Below, one piece after another: positions 24,681 through 32,798 of a stretch of 64,000 nucleotides of DNA. The DNA lies in assembly GCF_030580865.1 (NCBI RefSeq), contig NZ_JAUQSY010000001.1, forward strand, positions 496,001 to 560,000, in the 5' to 3' direction. The DNA comes from Hymenobacter aranciens (lineage in GTDB: Bacteria > Bacteroidota > Bacteroidia > Cytophagales > Hymenobacteraceae). Under the pieces are notes generated by a model. The model saw only the letters and a program-made list of their open reading frames with translations, did not search any database and was not told where the DNA came from. Positions within the stretch are counted from its first letter, which is position 1. The number at the start of each line of letters is the position of its first letter. The position numbers and the translations under genes are program-made.

Positions 24681-25109
24681 TTACGGCCCCACCGGCTGCT
24701 GCAGCAGCCACTGCACCGCCTCCGCCTCAATCTCAAACGAGCGGTACGTCAGCGGCAGGCCCTGCACGTGCGTGGTGACGTAGGCCGTGGCCAGCCGCAC
24801 CAGCACATCGGGCGACACCAGGACGGCCCCGTGGCGGTAGCCGCCGACGTGCACGGCTTCGGGCAGCCACTCGTGGGCCACCCAGCGCTGCTCCTCGGCG
24901 GTGAAGGGCGGCATGCCTACCTGCGAGATGAGGATGCGGCTCCAGCCGTGGCGCAGCAGCGCGTGCTGCATGTGGGTGAAGAAGCCCTGGGTGTCGGCCA
25001 GGGTGCGCGGGCCGGGGCCCCACACCGCCCGCAGAAAGCCGGCGGCATCGAGCAGCAGGCGGCCCGCATTGTTTTGAAAGTATAGCCGGGGAGGCAGGGA
25101 AGCGCGCAT
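24681..25109 (-). CDS. Small SpoIIAA/STAS-like family protein, paralogue 1
   Basis: This 142-residue protein has no assigned function. It shares an alternating pattern with the gene beside it and with the one at 38701: YFQNNAGRLL, DAAGFLRAVW, FTAEEQRWVAHEWLP, YRHGAVLVSPDVLVRLAT and a final EAEAVQWLL. The fold is probably an alpha/beta STAS/SpoIIAA-like domain. No catalytic residue or membrane segment is visible. It sits 66 bases downstream of paralogue 2 on the same strand, as in a tandem duplication. Confidence 0.7.
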   Translation of the reverse strand: MRASLPPRLYFQNNAGRLLLDAAGFLRAVWGPGPRTLADTQGFFTHMQHALLRHGWSRILISQVGMPPFTAEEQRWVAHEWLPEAVHVGGYRHGAVLVSPDVLVRLATAYVTTHVQGLPLTYRSFEIEAEAVQWLLQQPVGP

Positions 25110-25175
25110 GCGGAAAAAGACAGCCGGGCGGCCATAACCGCCAAACCCGGCCGGAAGTTGGGGCAGGATGGGCCG

Positions 25176-25604
25176 CTAGGGGCGCCCGGGCTGCTGCTGC
25201 AGCCACTGCAGGGCCTCGGCTTCCGTCTCGAAGGAGCGGTACACCAGCGGCAGGCCCTGCACGTTGGTGGTCACGTAGGCGGTGGCCAGGCGCACCATCA
25301 CGTTAGGCGACACGAGGAGGGCGCCGAAGCGGTAGCCACCCTCGCGCACCATGCGCGGCAGCCAGCTCTGCGTCACCCACTGCTGCTCGGCGGGGGTGAA
25401 GGGCGTCATGTCGCGCTGGTTGCCCAGGGCGCGGGCCCAGCGGTTGCGCTGCATGGCCAGCAGCATGTGCTCGCAAAAGTCCTGCAGTTCCGGCAGTGTG
25501 CGCGCCCGCGTGCTCCAGTTGATGCGCAGAAAGCCGGCGGGGTCTTCCAGCAATTGCCCGGCATTGTTCTCGAAATAGGGCGGGGGCAGTCGGTCCGTTG
25601 TCAT
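25176..25604 (-). CDS. Small SpoIIAA/STAS-like family protein, paralogue 2
   Basis: This 142-residue protein is the same length as paralogue 1 and similar along its whole length: PYFENNAGQLLEDPAGFLRI, MTPFTPAEQQWVTQSWLP, YRFGALLVSPNVMVRLATAY and ETEAEALQWLQQQP. An Arg/Trp difference pattern at FCEHMLLAMQRNRWARALGN shows it has diverged. A minus-strand TAATTTTG (25613-25620) lies 8 bases before the ATG and probably serves both paralogues. Function is unknown. Confidence 0.7.
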   Translation of the reverse strand: MTTDRLPPPYFENNAGQLLEDPAGFLRINWSTRARTLPELQDFCEHMLLAMQRNRWARALGNQRDMTPFTPAEQQWVTQSWLPRMVREGGYRFGALLVSPNVMVRLATAYVTTNVQGLPLVYRSFETEAEALQWLQQQPGRP

Positions 25605-25612
25605 TCAACGGA

Positions 25613-25620
25613 CAAAATTA
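25613..25620 (-). promoter_or_regulatory. -7 box of the paralogue pair
   Basis: The minus strand reads TAATTTTG, matching TAnnTTTG, 8 bases upstream of the ATG at 25604. The short distance implies a nearly leaderless message. Confidence 0.5.
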
Positions 25621-25654
25621 GCAGCCCGCTTATGTAGTTGGCGTGAACAATAGC

Positions 25655-26665
25655 CTACCTGCCAGCTACCACGCCCTGTGCGTTCGTCTTCAGCCGGCAC
25701 AGAAAGGCGCCCGAGGCAATGTAGAGCGTCCGGCCGTCGTCGCCCCAGGCGCAGTTGGCGATGACTTCGCCCGTATCGATGCTACCCAGCAGCTTGCCGG
25801 CGGGCGAGATGACGGAAATGCCCCCGAAGCCGGTGGCCCACACGTTGCCGGCGCGGTCTACCTTGAGGCCGTCGGGCTGCTCTTTGAAGCGGCGGGACAG
25901 GGTGGTCATATCGAAGAATACCCGGCCCTTGCCGAGCTGGCCGCTGGGCTTCACCTCGTAGGCCCAGATGCGGGGCCGGAGCGAGTCCGACTCGCTGACG
26001 TAGAGCGTGCGGCCGTCGGCGGTGGCGGCCAGGCCGTTGGGGCGCGAGAGGTCGCTGAGCTCGCGGGTCACTACCCCTTTGGGGTCGAGGCGGTACACGC
26101 CGGCCACGGCGATGTCGCGCTGGGGGTCGCGTTCCTGCTGGGGCAGGCCGTAGGGCGGGTCGGTGAAGTAGAGGGAGCCGTTGGGGTGGGGCAGCAGGTC
26201 GTTGGGGCTGTTGTAGCGGCGGCCCTCGAAGTTGTCGGTCACGGTCATTTTGCCCGACTTGCCGGCCAGCGGCAGGCGGGCCAGGCGGCGGTCGCCGTGC
26301 TCGCAGAGGAGCAGGTTGCCGCGGCCGTCGAGCGCCAGGCCGTTGCTGCCGGGCTCCTCGCTGTAGGGCAGGCGGCCGGTGTAGCCGCTCTTCTCCAGGA
26401 ATTTGCTCAGGCCGCGGGTTTCCGTCCAGCGGTAGAGGGTCTGGGTTTTGGTATCGTTGAAGAGCAGCATGCTGCTGTCGGGCACCCACAGGGGGCCTTC
26501 GAGGTGGCCGAGGCCGGCGGCCAGCACCTCAATCTGGGCATTGGCGGGCACCAGCTGGGTGAAGGCCGGCGAATGCCAGGTGAGGTGCCCGATGTGCGTA
26601 GAGCGGGAGCCCTGGGCACTGGCCACGAGGGTGGTGCCGAGTAGAAACGGTAGTAGAAAGCGCAT
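25655..26665 (-). CDS. SMP-30/gluconolactonase/LRE-type secreted beta-propeller enzyme
   Basis: This 336-residue protein with signal peptide (MRFLLPFLLGTTLVASAQG) is a six-bladed propeller of the SMP-30/gluconolactonase type, which hydrolyses sugar lactones at a divalent-metal site. Expected signatures are visible: GLGHLEGPLWVPDSSMLLFND (metal Glu in EGP), GSNGLALDGRGNLLLCEHGDRR, YNSPNDLLPHPNGSLYFTDPPYG, RPNGLAATADGRTLYVSES and QPDGLKVDRAGNVWATG. Position in the periplasm suggests action on extracellular aldonolactones. It is transcribed divergently from another propeller gene. Confidence 0.93.
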   Translation of the reverse strand: MRFLLPFLLGTTLVASAQGSRSTHIGHLTWHSPAFTQLVPANAQIEVLAAGLGHLEGPLWVPDSSMLLFNDTKTQTLYRWTETRGLSKFLEKSGYTGRLPYSEEPGSNGLALDGRGNLLLCEHGDRRLARLPLAGKSGKMTVTDNFEGRRYNSPNDLLPHPNGSLYFTDPPYGLPQQERDPQRDIAVAGVYRLDPKGVVTRELSDLSRPNGLAATADGRTLYVSESDSLRPRIWAYEVKPSGQLGKGRVFFDMTTLSRRFKEQPDGLKVDRAGNVWATGFGGISVISPAGKLLGSIDTGEVIANCAWGDDGRTLYIASGAFLCRLKTNAQGVVAGR

Positions 26666-26805
26666 GAGAACAGGACGGCAGGAAGGGAGCTAGCCTGCGT
26701 TTACCCGGCCCGGAGCGCGAAGGTTGCGCGGCCGGGCTGGGGGCCGGGGCACCAACCCTGCGCCGAACCCGGCCGTTAGATTAAGCCATTCTACCCTTCC
26801 GACGC

Positions 26806-27885
26806 ATGAAAAGACTCGCCCTGCTCGCCGTGCTACTACTGGCCGCCGCCGTGACCCTACACGCCCAAACCACTCCCCGAAGCCTGGAGCCAGTGGCCGA
26901 CTTCGGCCGGCACCAGCCCATCGGCGTGGCCGTGTCGAAGCAGGGCCGCACCTTCGTTACCTTCCCTAAGAAAAAGAAGGACTACGACTTCGGCCTCGTG
27001 GAACTGGTGAATGGCCAGCGCGTGCCCTACCCCAGTGCCGCGTGGAACCAGTGGGACTCCCTGCAGGCCCCCAACCGCTTCGTGAACGTGCAGGCCGCCG
27101 TCATCGACGCCAACGACGACCTGTGGGTGCTCGACCCTGCCAACCCCGACGACGAGGCGCCCCTCATCGCGGGTATTAAGCTGCTGAAGATTAACCTCAG
27201 CACCAATAAAGTGGAGCGCACCTACCGCTTCGAAGACCTGCCCCGCGAGCGCACGGGCCTCAACGACGTGCGCGTGGACCCCGGCCGGCAGGTGGCCTAC
27301 CTCTCCGACCCCAAGCTGGCCGCCCTGGTGGTGCTCGACCTGCGCACGGGCAAGAGCCGCCTCGTGCTGCAGGGCCATAAATCGACCACCACCGCGCCCG
27401 GCTTCGTGCTGCGCATCGACGGCCAGGAGGTGAAGGACAAGTTGGGCAAGGCCTTTAGCAGCAACGTCAACGGCATCGCCCTCAGCCCCGACCTGACGTA
27501 CCTCTACTACCGCGCCATCAACCAGACCAAGCTTTATCGCATCCCGACGGAAGCGCTGCGCAACGCCGCCCTCAAGCCGGCCGAAGTGGCGGCCCGGGTG
27601 GAGGAAGTAGGCGAAACCGGCGTCTCGCACGGCATGATTGCCGACCGGGCCGGCAACGTGTACCTCTCCGACTCGCCGGCCCAGGCCATCCGCTACGTCA
27701 CGCCCGCCGGCAGCCTCGAAACCCTGGTGCGCGACGGCCGCTTGAGCTGGCCCGACACCTTCGCCGTGGGGCCGGATGGCTACCTCTACGTCACCTGCTC
27801 GCAGATAAACCGCACGCCGAAGTGGAACAGCGGGGTGGACAAAGTGCAGTACCCGTTCCGCTTGTATCGGGTGAAGCTGCCGTAA
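26806..27885 (+). CDS. L-dopachrome tautomerase-related / MRJP-family secreted protein
   Basis: This 359-residue protein with signal peptide (MKRLALLAVLLLAAAVTLHA) belongs to the major-royal-jelly/yellow propeller family. Signatures include QPIGVAVSKQGRTFVTFPK, YPSAAWNQWD, FVNVQAAVIDANDDLWVLDPA, GLNDVRVDP, FSSNVNGIALSPD and SHGMIADRAGNVYLSDSPA. The family is known from insects and a few bacteria; the substrate here is unknown. ATG 26806 begins the signal peptide. It is divergently placed from the lactonase-like propeller at 25655-26665. Confidence 0.9.
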   Translation: MKRLALLAVLLLAAAVTLHAQTTPRSLEPVADFGRHQPIGVAVSKQGRTFVTFPKKKKDYDFGLVELVNGQRVPYPSAAWNQWDSLQAPNRFVNVQAAVIDANDDLWVLDPANPDDEAPLIAGIKLLKINLSTNKVERTYRFEDLPRERTGLNDVRVDPGRQVAYLSDPKLAALVVLDLRTGKSRLVLQGHKSTTTAPGFVLRIDGQEVKDKLGKAFSSNVNGIALSPDLTYLYYRAINQTKLYRIPTEALRNAALKPAEVAARVEEVGETGVSHGMIADRAGNVYLSDSPAQAIRYVTPAGSLETLVRDGRLSWPDTFAVGPDGYLYVTCSQINRTPKWNSGVDKVQYPFRLYRVKLP

Positions 27886-27893
27886 GGAGCCAC

Positions 27894-28154
27894 AGCCTCC
27901 AAAGGCGTTAGGTTTTTTTATGGTGGGTGTTCGGTATTGGGTATTAGGTGTTCGGTGTTGGGTGTTCGGTATTGGGTGTTCGGTGTTGGGGAAAGTGGAA
28001 AATCAAACGTTGAAGACCGCTCTCCGAACACCCAATACCGAACACCCAATACCGAACACCCAATACCCAATACCGAACACCCAATACCGAACACCCACCA
28101 CCCACCACCCACCACCCACCACCCACCATAAAAAACCTAACGCCTTTGGAGGCT
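27894..28154. repeat. 261-bp inverted repeat with GGTGTTCGGTATTGGGT-type core
   Basis: Unique 25-bp outer arms (27894-27918 and 28130-28154, AGCCTCCAAAGGCGTTAGG and complement) enclose opposing arrays of alternating GGTGTTCGGTATTGGGT-like units. The right side also carries a CCACCCA heptamer expansion. It fills the gap between two plus-strand genes. Confidence 0.85.
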
Positions 28155-28167
28155 AGGACCTCAGCCG

Positions 28168-28175
28168 TACCTTCG
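28168..28175 (+). promoter_or_regulatory. Weak -7 box ahead of the acetyltransferase gene
   Basis: TACCTTCG matches TAnnTTTG in all but one position, 6 bases before the ATG at 28181. The same motif precedes the DUF4269 gene at 30891-30898, so this variant may be used repeatedly. Confidence 0.35.
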
Positions 28176-28180
28176 CCCCC

Positions 28181-28756
28181 ATGCCCACCTACAGCCCACC
28201 CTTCCACCAGGTCCCCATTCTCGAAACCGAGCGGCTGCGCCTGCGCTCGTACCAGTCGGCCGACTTTCCCGCCTACCTGGCCATGATGGACGACCCGGCC
28301 GTGTACCGCTACCTCACCCCCGGCCCGCCCAGCGAGGAGGAGTCCTACACGCGGATACTGCGCATGGTGGGGCACTGGGCCCTGCGCGGCTTCGGCTTTT
28401 GGGCGGTTGAGGAAAAGGCCAGCGGCCAGTTCATCGGCGTGTTGGGCTTTATCGAAGTCATGCGCCAGATTGAGCCCTCGCTCAAGGGGTACCCCGAGAT
28501 TGGCTGGGTGCTGGCCGCCCCCGCCCACGGCAAGGGCTACGCCACCGAAGGCGTGACGGCCGCCCTGGCCTGGGCCGACGCCCACTTCGGCCCGACGCGC
28601 ATGGTGTGCCTCATGGACCCCGAGAACGTGGCCTCGCGCCGCGTGGCCGAGAAATTTGGCTTCCGGGAGTTTGCCCGCACCACCTACCACGGCGAGCCCG
28701 CGCTGCTATTGGAGCGCCTGCCAGGGGGCGATGATGCGCCGCCAGTCGGTAAGTAA
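28181..28756 (+). CDS. GNAT-family N-acetyltransferase (RimJ/RimL type)
   Basis: This 191-residue acetyltransferase begins with the family start ILETERLRLRSYQSADFPAYL. It continues with YRYLTPGPPSEEESYTR and IGVLGFIEVMRQIEPSL, and has the acetyl-CoA-binding segment EIGWVLAAPAHGKGYATEGVTAALAWA. It ends CLMDPENVASRRVAEKFGFREFARTTYHG. All key elements of the fold are present. The acceptor amine cannot be inferred. It lies between two repeat arrays and is probably transcribed alone. Confidence 0.9.
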   Translation: MPTYSPPFHQVPILETERLRLRSYQSADFPAYLAMMDDPAVYRYLTPGPPSEEESYTRILRMVGHWALRGFGFWAVEEKASGQFIGVLGFIEVMRQIEPSLKGYPEIGWVLAAPAHGKGYATEGVTAALAWADAHFGPTRMVCLMDPENVASRRVAEKFGFREFARTTYHGEPALLLERLPGGDDAPPVGK

Positions 28757-28832
28757 TGCATAAAAGACTGTGTAAGCCACCCTTGCCATACGGCCGGGGC
28801 AGTCAGCTGCGCCCTCTGTGCCGGGGCTGCTA

Positions 28833-29140
28833 GCCATACAGGTTGCTCTTCCCCGCCATACAGTTTGCCCTTCCCCGCCGTATGGATTGGCCTTCCCCGC
28901 CATACAGATTGCCCTTCCCTGCCATACAGATTGCCCTTCCCTGCCATACAGATTGCCCTTCCCTGCCATACAGATTGCCCTTCCCTGCCATACAGTTTGC
29001 CCTTCCCTGCCATACAGTTTGCCCAATCTTGCCATACAGTTTGCCCAATCTTACCATACAGTTTGCCCTTCCCCGCCATACAGTTTGCCCAATCTTGCCA
29101 TACAGTTTGCCCTTCCTCGCCATACAATTTACCTATTCTG
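28833..29140. repeat. 22-bp tandem repeat array, 14 units
   Basis: Fourteen consecutive 22-bp units run from 28833 to 29140. The consensus is GCCATACAG(A/T)TTGCCC followed by TTCCCT or AATCTT, giving two alternating sub-types. Four central units are identical or nearly so (28899-28986). There are no spacers, so it is not a CRISPR. It fills the 423-base gap between two convergent genes and has no ORF of its own. Confidence 0.95.
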
Positions 29141-29179
29141 GCCCTACTGGCATAAGCTGAAAGACGGCTTCCGGTGCGG

Positions 29180-30847
29180 CTACTGCGGTGTTTCGGCCAT
29201 CTGCAGGGGGGCGGTAGGCTGCTCCACATTGAAGCTCTTGGGAAAAGCCAGGAAGTGCGTCACCCGCGGCGCCGTCGGGCCCGTGTGGAAGCGCCGCACC
29301 TCCGCCTCCACCGCCTGGTCTTCGCGGGTGAAACGGTGGTGCTGGCGCTCGTGCTCGCCCCAGGTAGCCACGTAGAAGAGCTCCGTGATGCAGGTGGGGC
29401 AGTTCACGTCGGTGAATACGCCGGCGCGCAGGGCCCCGTCGCGCAGGCGCAGGCGGGTGAGCCGCTCGGCTGCCAGGCGGAAGGCGGGCTGGTCGGCCAG
29501 CGGCACCTGGTACTCAATCATCACCACCACGGGGCCGTCGTCGGGGTCGATGGGGCCATCGGGCCGCAGGGCGGGGTCGCTCCAGCTTTCGCCGGGGGCC
29601 AGGTCGAGGTTTTCGGCCTGCCGCATGGGGAAGGGCAGGGCCAGCGCCAGCGAGGCCAGCACCCAGCCGGCGGCGATGAGCAGCGCCGTTTGCACCGACA
29701 GCCGGTCGGCCAACTCGCCCCACACGATGCTGCCCAGCGACATACCCGCTTGAAACACCAGCATGTACACGCTCACCACCCGGGCCTGCACCCACTTGGG
29801 CACGTGCAGCTGCACAGTGGTGCTGAAGCTGGTCATAGTCATCAGCCAGGCCATGCCCGAGAGGAACATCACCGGGAACAGCCAGTACTCCACCCGCACC
29901 AGCGCCAGGCATAAGTTGGTGCCAATGAACACCGAGGAGCCAATCAGCACCCGCTGGTTGAAGCTCAGCCGGTGCCCCGCCCGCCCCATCAGGAAGGCCC
30001 CCGTGACGGCCCCCGCCCCCAGCCACGACAGCATCACGCCATACGTGCCCGAGCTTAGGTGCAGCTGCCGGGCCACCACCACGCTCAGCAAGGCCCACAT
30101 AGCGCTGGCCCCGAATGAAAAAGCAAAGCACCGCACCAGCACCGCGTAGATGGCCGGCGAGTACTGCACGTAGCGCAGCCCCGCCCGCAAGGCCCCGCCA
30201 AAGTGCTCGGCCGGCCCATTGAGCATGGTGGGCGGCCGCTGCCAGCGGTACACCACGATGAAGGTGCCCACGAATGATACCCCGTTGAGCATAAACACCC
30301 AGCCCGGCGAATAGTAGGCAATAATGAGCCCACCCAGCGCCGGCCCGATGGCGCGGGCAATGTTGTTGCTCACCCCATTGAGGGTGATGGCAAAAGGCAG
30401 CACCGGCCGCGGTACCAGCTCCGTCGTCACCGTTTGCCAGATGGGCCCATTCACCGCCGCCCCCATGCCCAGCAGGAAGGTAAAGCCCAGCACCTCAAAG
30501 GCCGAAATGTGCCCAAATAGCGTGAAAGCCCCCAGACTCAGTGCCACCACCGCCATAAAGCTCTGCGTGGCCAGCAGCAGTCGCCGCCGGTCGATGAGGT
30601 CGCCAATGGCCCCGGAGGGCAAACTCAGGAGAAAAGCCGGCATAGAGGTGGCCGTCTGCATGAGCGCCACCAGCAGGGCCGAGGTGGTGAGCGTGGTCAC
30701 GAGCCACACGCCGGCCACGTTCTGCATCCAGGTACCCACGTTGCTCACCAGCGAGGCCAGCCAGATGGCCTGAAAGAGCTTATAGGTGAAGGGGGTAAAC
30801 AGCGAAGGCGGCTGGCCGGGAGTAGGAAGCGAAGCAGTAGAAGTCAT
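29180..30847 (-). CDS. MFS exporter (MFS_3/EntS-like) with C-terminal ABM-like domain
   Basis: This 555-residue protein has about 12 transmembrane helices in residues 15-430 (QAIWLASLVSNVGTWMQNVAGVWLV at the start, with the conserved W-x-Q-N pattern). The loop PSGAIGDLIDRRRLL matches MFS motif A. The final 120 residues are soluble (VVVMIEYQVPLADQPAF, HERQHHRFTREDQAVEAEVR) and resemble an antibiotic-biosynthesis-monooxygenase-type fold, as in the MFS_3 family. The start at 30847 is chosen over an upstream in-frame start. Substrate is unknown, probably a small amphipathic compound. Confidence 0.88.
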   Translation of the reverse strand: MTSTASLPTPGQPPSLFTPFTYKLFQAIWLASLVSNVGTWMQNVAGVWLVTTLTTSALLVALMQTATSMPAFLLSLPSGAIGDLIDRRRLLLATQSFMAVVALSLGAFTLFGHISAFEVLGFTFLLGMGAAVNGPIWQTVTTELVPRPVLPFAITLNGVSNNIARAIGPALGGLIIAYYSPGWVFMLNGVSFVGTFIVVYRWQRPPTMLNGPAEHFGGALRAGLRYVQYSPAIYAVLVRCFAFSFGASAMWALLSVVVARQLHLSSGTYGVMLSWLGAGAVTGAFLMGRAGHRLSFNQRVLIGSSVFIGTNLCLALVRVEYWLFPVMFLSGMAWLMTMTSFSTTVQLHVPKWVQARVVSVYMLVFQAGMSLGSIVWGELADRLSVQTALLIAAGWVLASLALALPFPMRQAENLDLAPGESWSDPALRPDGPIDPDDGPVVVMIEYQVPLADQPAFRLAAERLTRLRLRDGALRAGVFTDVNCPTCITELFYVATWGEHERQHHRFTREDQAVEAEVRRFHTGPTAPRVTHFLAFPKSFNVEQPTAPLQMAETPQ

Positions 30848-30890
30848 GCAAGAAAGCTGTACGCAGCCCGGCGGCCCCAGGGTGCGGCCG

Positions 30891-30898
30891 TACCTTCG
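30891..30898 (+). promoter_or_regulatory. Weak -7 box ahead of the DUF4269 gene
   Basis: TACCTTCG, one mismatch from TAnnTTTG, lies 5 bases upstream of the ATG at 30903. Confidence 0.3.
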
Positions 30899-30902
30899 GC
30901 CC

Positions 30903-31511
30903 ATGCCCGACTGGTTCGACCTCCGCTACCTGCTGGCTGGCACCGCCCGCCAGCAGCAGGCCCACGCCACGCTGCACTCCCTCAACCTGCCCGGGGCCCT
31001 CCTTGATTTCGACCCCGTGCTGGCCGGCACCATCCCACTCAACATCGACGTGCCCGGCAGCGACCTCGACCTCATCTGCGAAGTGCCCGCCGGGGCCGCC
31101 CCGCAGTTCCGGCAGCGCCTGCGGGACCACTACGGCACGCTGCCCGGCTTCACGCTCACCGAGGGCATCGTCAATGGCATCGCCAGCACCGCCTGCAACT
31201 TCCGTCGCCCCGACTTTGAGCTGGAGATATTCGGCCAGCCCCGCCCCGTGCGCCAGCAGCATGCCTACCGGCATATGGTAGTAGAGGCGCGGGTGCTGGC
31301 GCTGGGCGGCGTGCTTTGGCAGCAGGCCGTGCGCCGCCTGAAGGCGCAGGGCATGAAGACGGAGCCCGCCTTCGCCCAGCTGCTGGGGCTGACGGGCGAC
31401 CCGTATGCGGCGCTGCTGACGCTGGAGGAGTGGAGCGACGCGGCACTCCAGGCGCTGCTAGAACGAAGTGGTAGTACGAATTCCCCGCAGGGGTTCGTAC
31501 TACCACTCTGA
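30903..31511 (+). CDS. DUF4269 protein, repeat-extended C-terminus
   Basis: This 202-residue protein of the DUF4269 family has a nucleotidyltransferase-like look: GTIPLNIDVPGSDLDLICEV (a D-x-D pattern), FRRPDFELEIFGQP, then QQHAYRHMVVEARVL. The function is not known. The last 15 residues (ERSGSTNSPQGFVLPL) are translated from a Family 2 hairpin that begins at 31467, so the native C-terminus was probably near LQALLE. The repeat supplies the present stop codon. Confidence 0.85.
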   Translation: MPDWFDLRYLLAGTARQQQAHATLHSLNLPGALLDFDPVLAGTIPLNIDVPGSDLDLICEVPAGAAPQFRQRLRDHYGTLPGFTLTEGIVNGIASTACNFRRPDFELEIFGQPRPVRQQHAYRHMVVEARVLALGGVLWQQAVRRLKAQGMKTEPAFAQLLGLTGDPYAALLTLEEWSDAALQALLERSGSTNSPQGFVLPL

Positions 31512-31579
31512 CGCCTGCGCAGTCTTATTCAACGACAAAGTGGTAGTACGAACCCCTGCGGGGAATTCGTACTACCACT
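31467..31579. repeat. Family 2 twin-hairpin repeat, copy 1
   Basis: Hairpin 1 (31467-31507) has the stem AGTGGTAGTACGAA / TTCGTACTACCACT. Hairpin 2 (31539-31579) is its exact reverse complement including the loop, 31 bases away. The element lies between convergent genes (DUF4269 and the catalase-like gene) and overlaps the end of the first. Confidence 0.95.
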
Positions 31580-31592
31580 GCCTGACGCATGG

Positions 31593-32708
31593 TTACTCCG
31601 GCAGCTCGCTAATGCTCGTCGGCTCAACGCGCGGTGCCGCATTCATAGCATGCCGCCGGGCCGCTGACGACTCATAAGCCTTGAGGCGCACGCGGTTGAT
31701 GGAACCCAGCGGCCGATGCTCCGGCAGGCAGTGGAAGGGGTTGAACGACAGCACGTCGTCGGAGAAGACGCGGCGGGCGTGGCTGTACGCGTCCTGAGCC
31801 GGGATGACGATGCGGCCCAGCGCCTGGTAAGGGCTCTGGTCCTGCGGCCAGTCGATGGCGGCATCTTCCACGGGCATCTTTTCGAGGTCGGTGCAGAGCT
31901 GGGCGCGCAGCTCGTACTCAGCACCCTGCGTGCGGAAGAACTCCACCACCATATCGCGGTAAGCGCCGGGCTCCGACACATCAACCTCTTTACCCGCAAT
32001 AGCTTTCAGATTGTCCGACAGCGGCGCTATGCCCACTTTGGCCACGTAGTCGCCGAAGCGCAGGGCGCCGAGCGTGGTGTAAGTTTCGCCCAGAATGTGG
32101 CGGTTGGGGTGCGGGTGCACTACCATCTTCACCTCCTTCTTCGGCCCGCCCAGTTCTTCGATGATTTCCAGAGCCTTATCGGCCAGCACCCCGGCTTCGT
32201 TGATGGCCGTCTGCACAATTTTGGGGGCCTTGGCCAGCTTCTCGATGCGCAGCTGCAGGTCGTGGTAGGTTTTCACGTCGCCGGTCGGGATGATGGTATC
32301 GTTCACCATCAGGAAGTCCTGCGTCACGGCGTCGGCCTCGGCATCCAGAAACTTGCGGCCATCCACGCCGATGACTTTCAGCGCAAAACCCTTCACGTTG
32401 GCCGTGCTGTCGGGCTCAATGGAGCCGGGCGAAGTAGAAAGGCGAATGATGACCGGAAACGGCCCGGCCTGCTTGAACATGCCCTGGCGCAGGTGCTCCG
32501 GCAGGTCGGGGCGCAGGTGCAGCTCGCCGCGCAGGATGCCGTGGCTCTTGGCGTGGGCGTCGCGCACGGCATGGCGGTACTTCTCGAAGAAGAACTGATT
32601 GAGCCGCGCCATCGACTCCACCGTCTCGTTGGCTAGCTGTTCTTCGTTAGGTTGAATTTGTTCGACGCCGCTGTCGTAGCGCACGTAAGCAGTAGGGTTA
32701 TCGGCCAT
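31593..32708 (-). CDS. Catalase-family haem protein, short form
   Basis: This 371-residue protein belongs to the short catalase-like family (SrpA type) rather than to full-length catalases. The distal His region AHAKSHGILRGELHLRPDL and PVIIRLSTSPG are visible. VKGFALKVIGV, QDFLMVNDT and the C-terminal FNPFHCLPEHRPLGSINRVRLKAYESS follow, with the Arg and Tyr expected for haem ligation. Enzymes of this size are known as peroxidases or peroxygenases. No other oxidative-stress gene adjoins it. It is transcribed alone. Confidence 0.85.
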   Translation of the reverse strand: MADNPTAYVRYDSGVEQIQPNEEQLANETVESMARLNQFFFEKYRHAVRDAHAKSHGILRGELHLRPDLPEHLRQGMFKQAGPFPVIIRLSTSPGSIEPDSTANVKGFALKVIGVDGRKFLDAEADAVTQDFLMVNDTIIPTGDVKTYHDLQLRIEKLAKAPKIVQTAINEAGVLADKALEIIEELGGPKKEVKMVVHPHPNRHILGETYTTLGALRFGDYVAKVGIAPLSDNLKAIAGKEVDVSEPGAYRDMVVEFFRTQGAEYELRAQLCTDLEKMPVEDAAIDWPQDQSPYQALGRIVIPAQDAYSHARRVFSDDVLSFNPFHCLPEHRPLGSINRVRLKAYESSAARRHAMNAAPRVEPTSISELPE

Positions 32709-32798
32709 GCAAGCTGAGTAGTAAGAGAGTGATAGAAAAAGAATGGCTTTTTCTACGACAGTCTTTCGCCGTGGTTAGGCTGAGCTTGGGGCCGCGAG

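Noticed and set aside
27920..28131. Small proteins rich in PNTEHPIPNTQY
   Set aside because: They are translations of a low-complexity inverted repeat, open on both strands and in several frames.
28833..29140. CRISPR array
   Set aside because: Units are contiguous 22-bp tandem repeats without unique spacers, and no cas gene is nearby.
28818..29375. Plus- and minus-strand ORFs across the 22-bp array
   Set aside because: The period is not a multiple of three, yet frames are open only because the unit lacks stops; products are repetitive noise.
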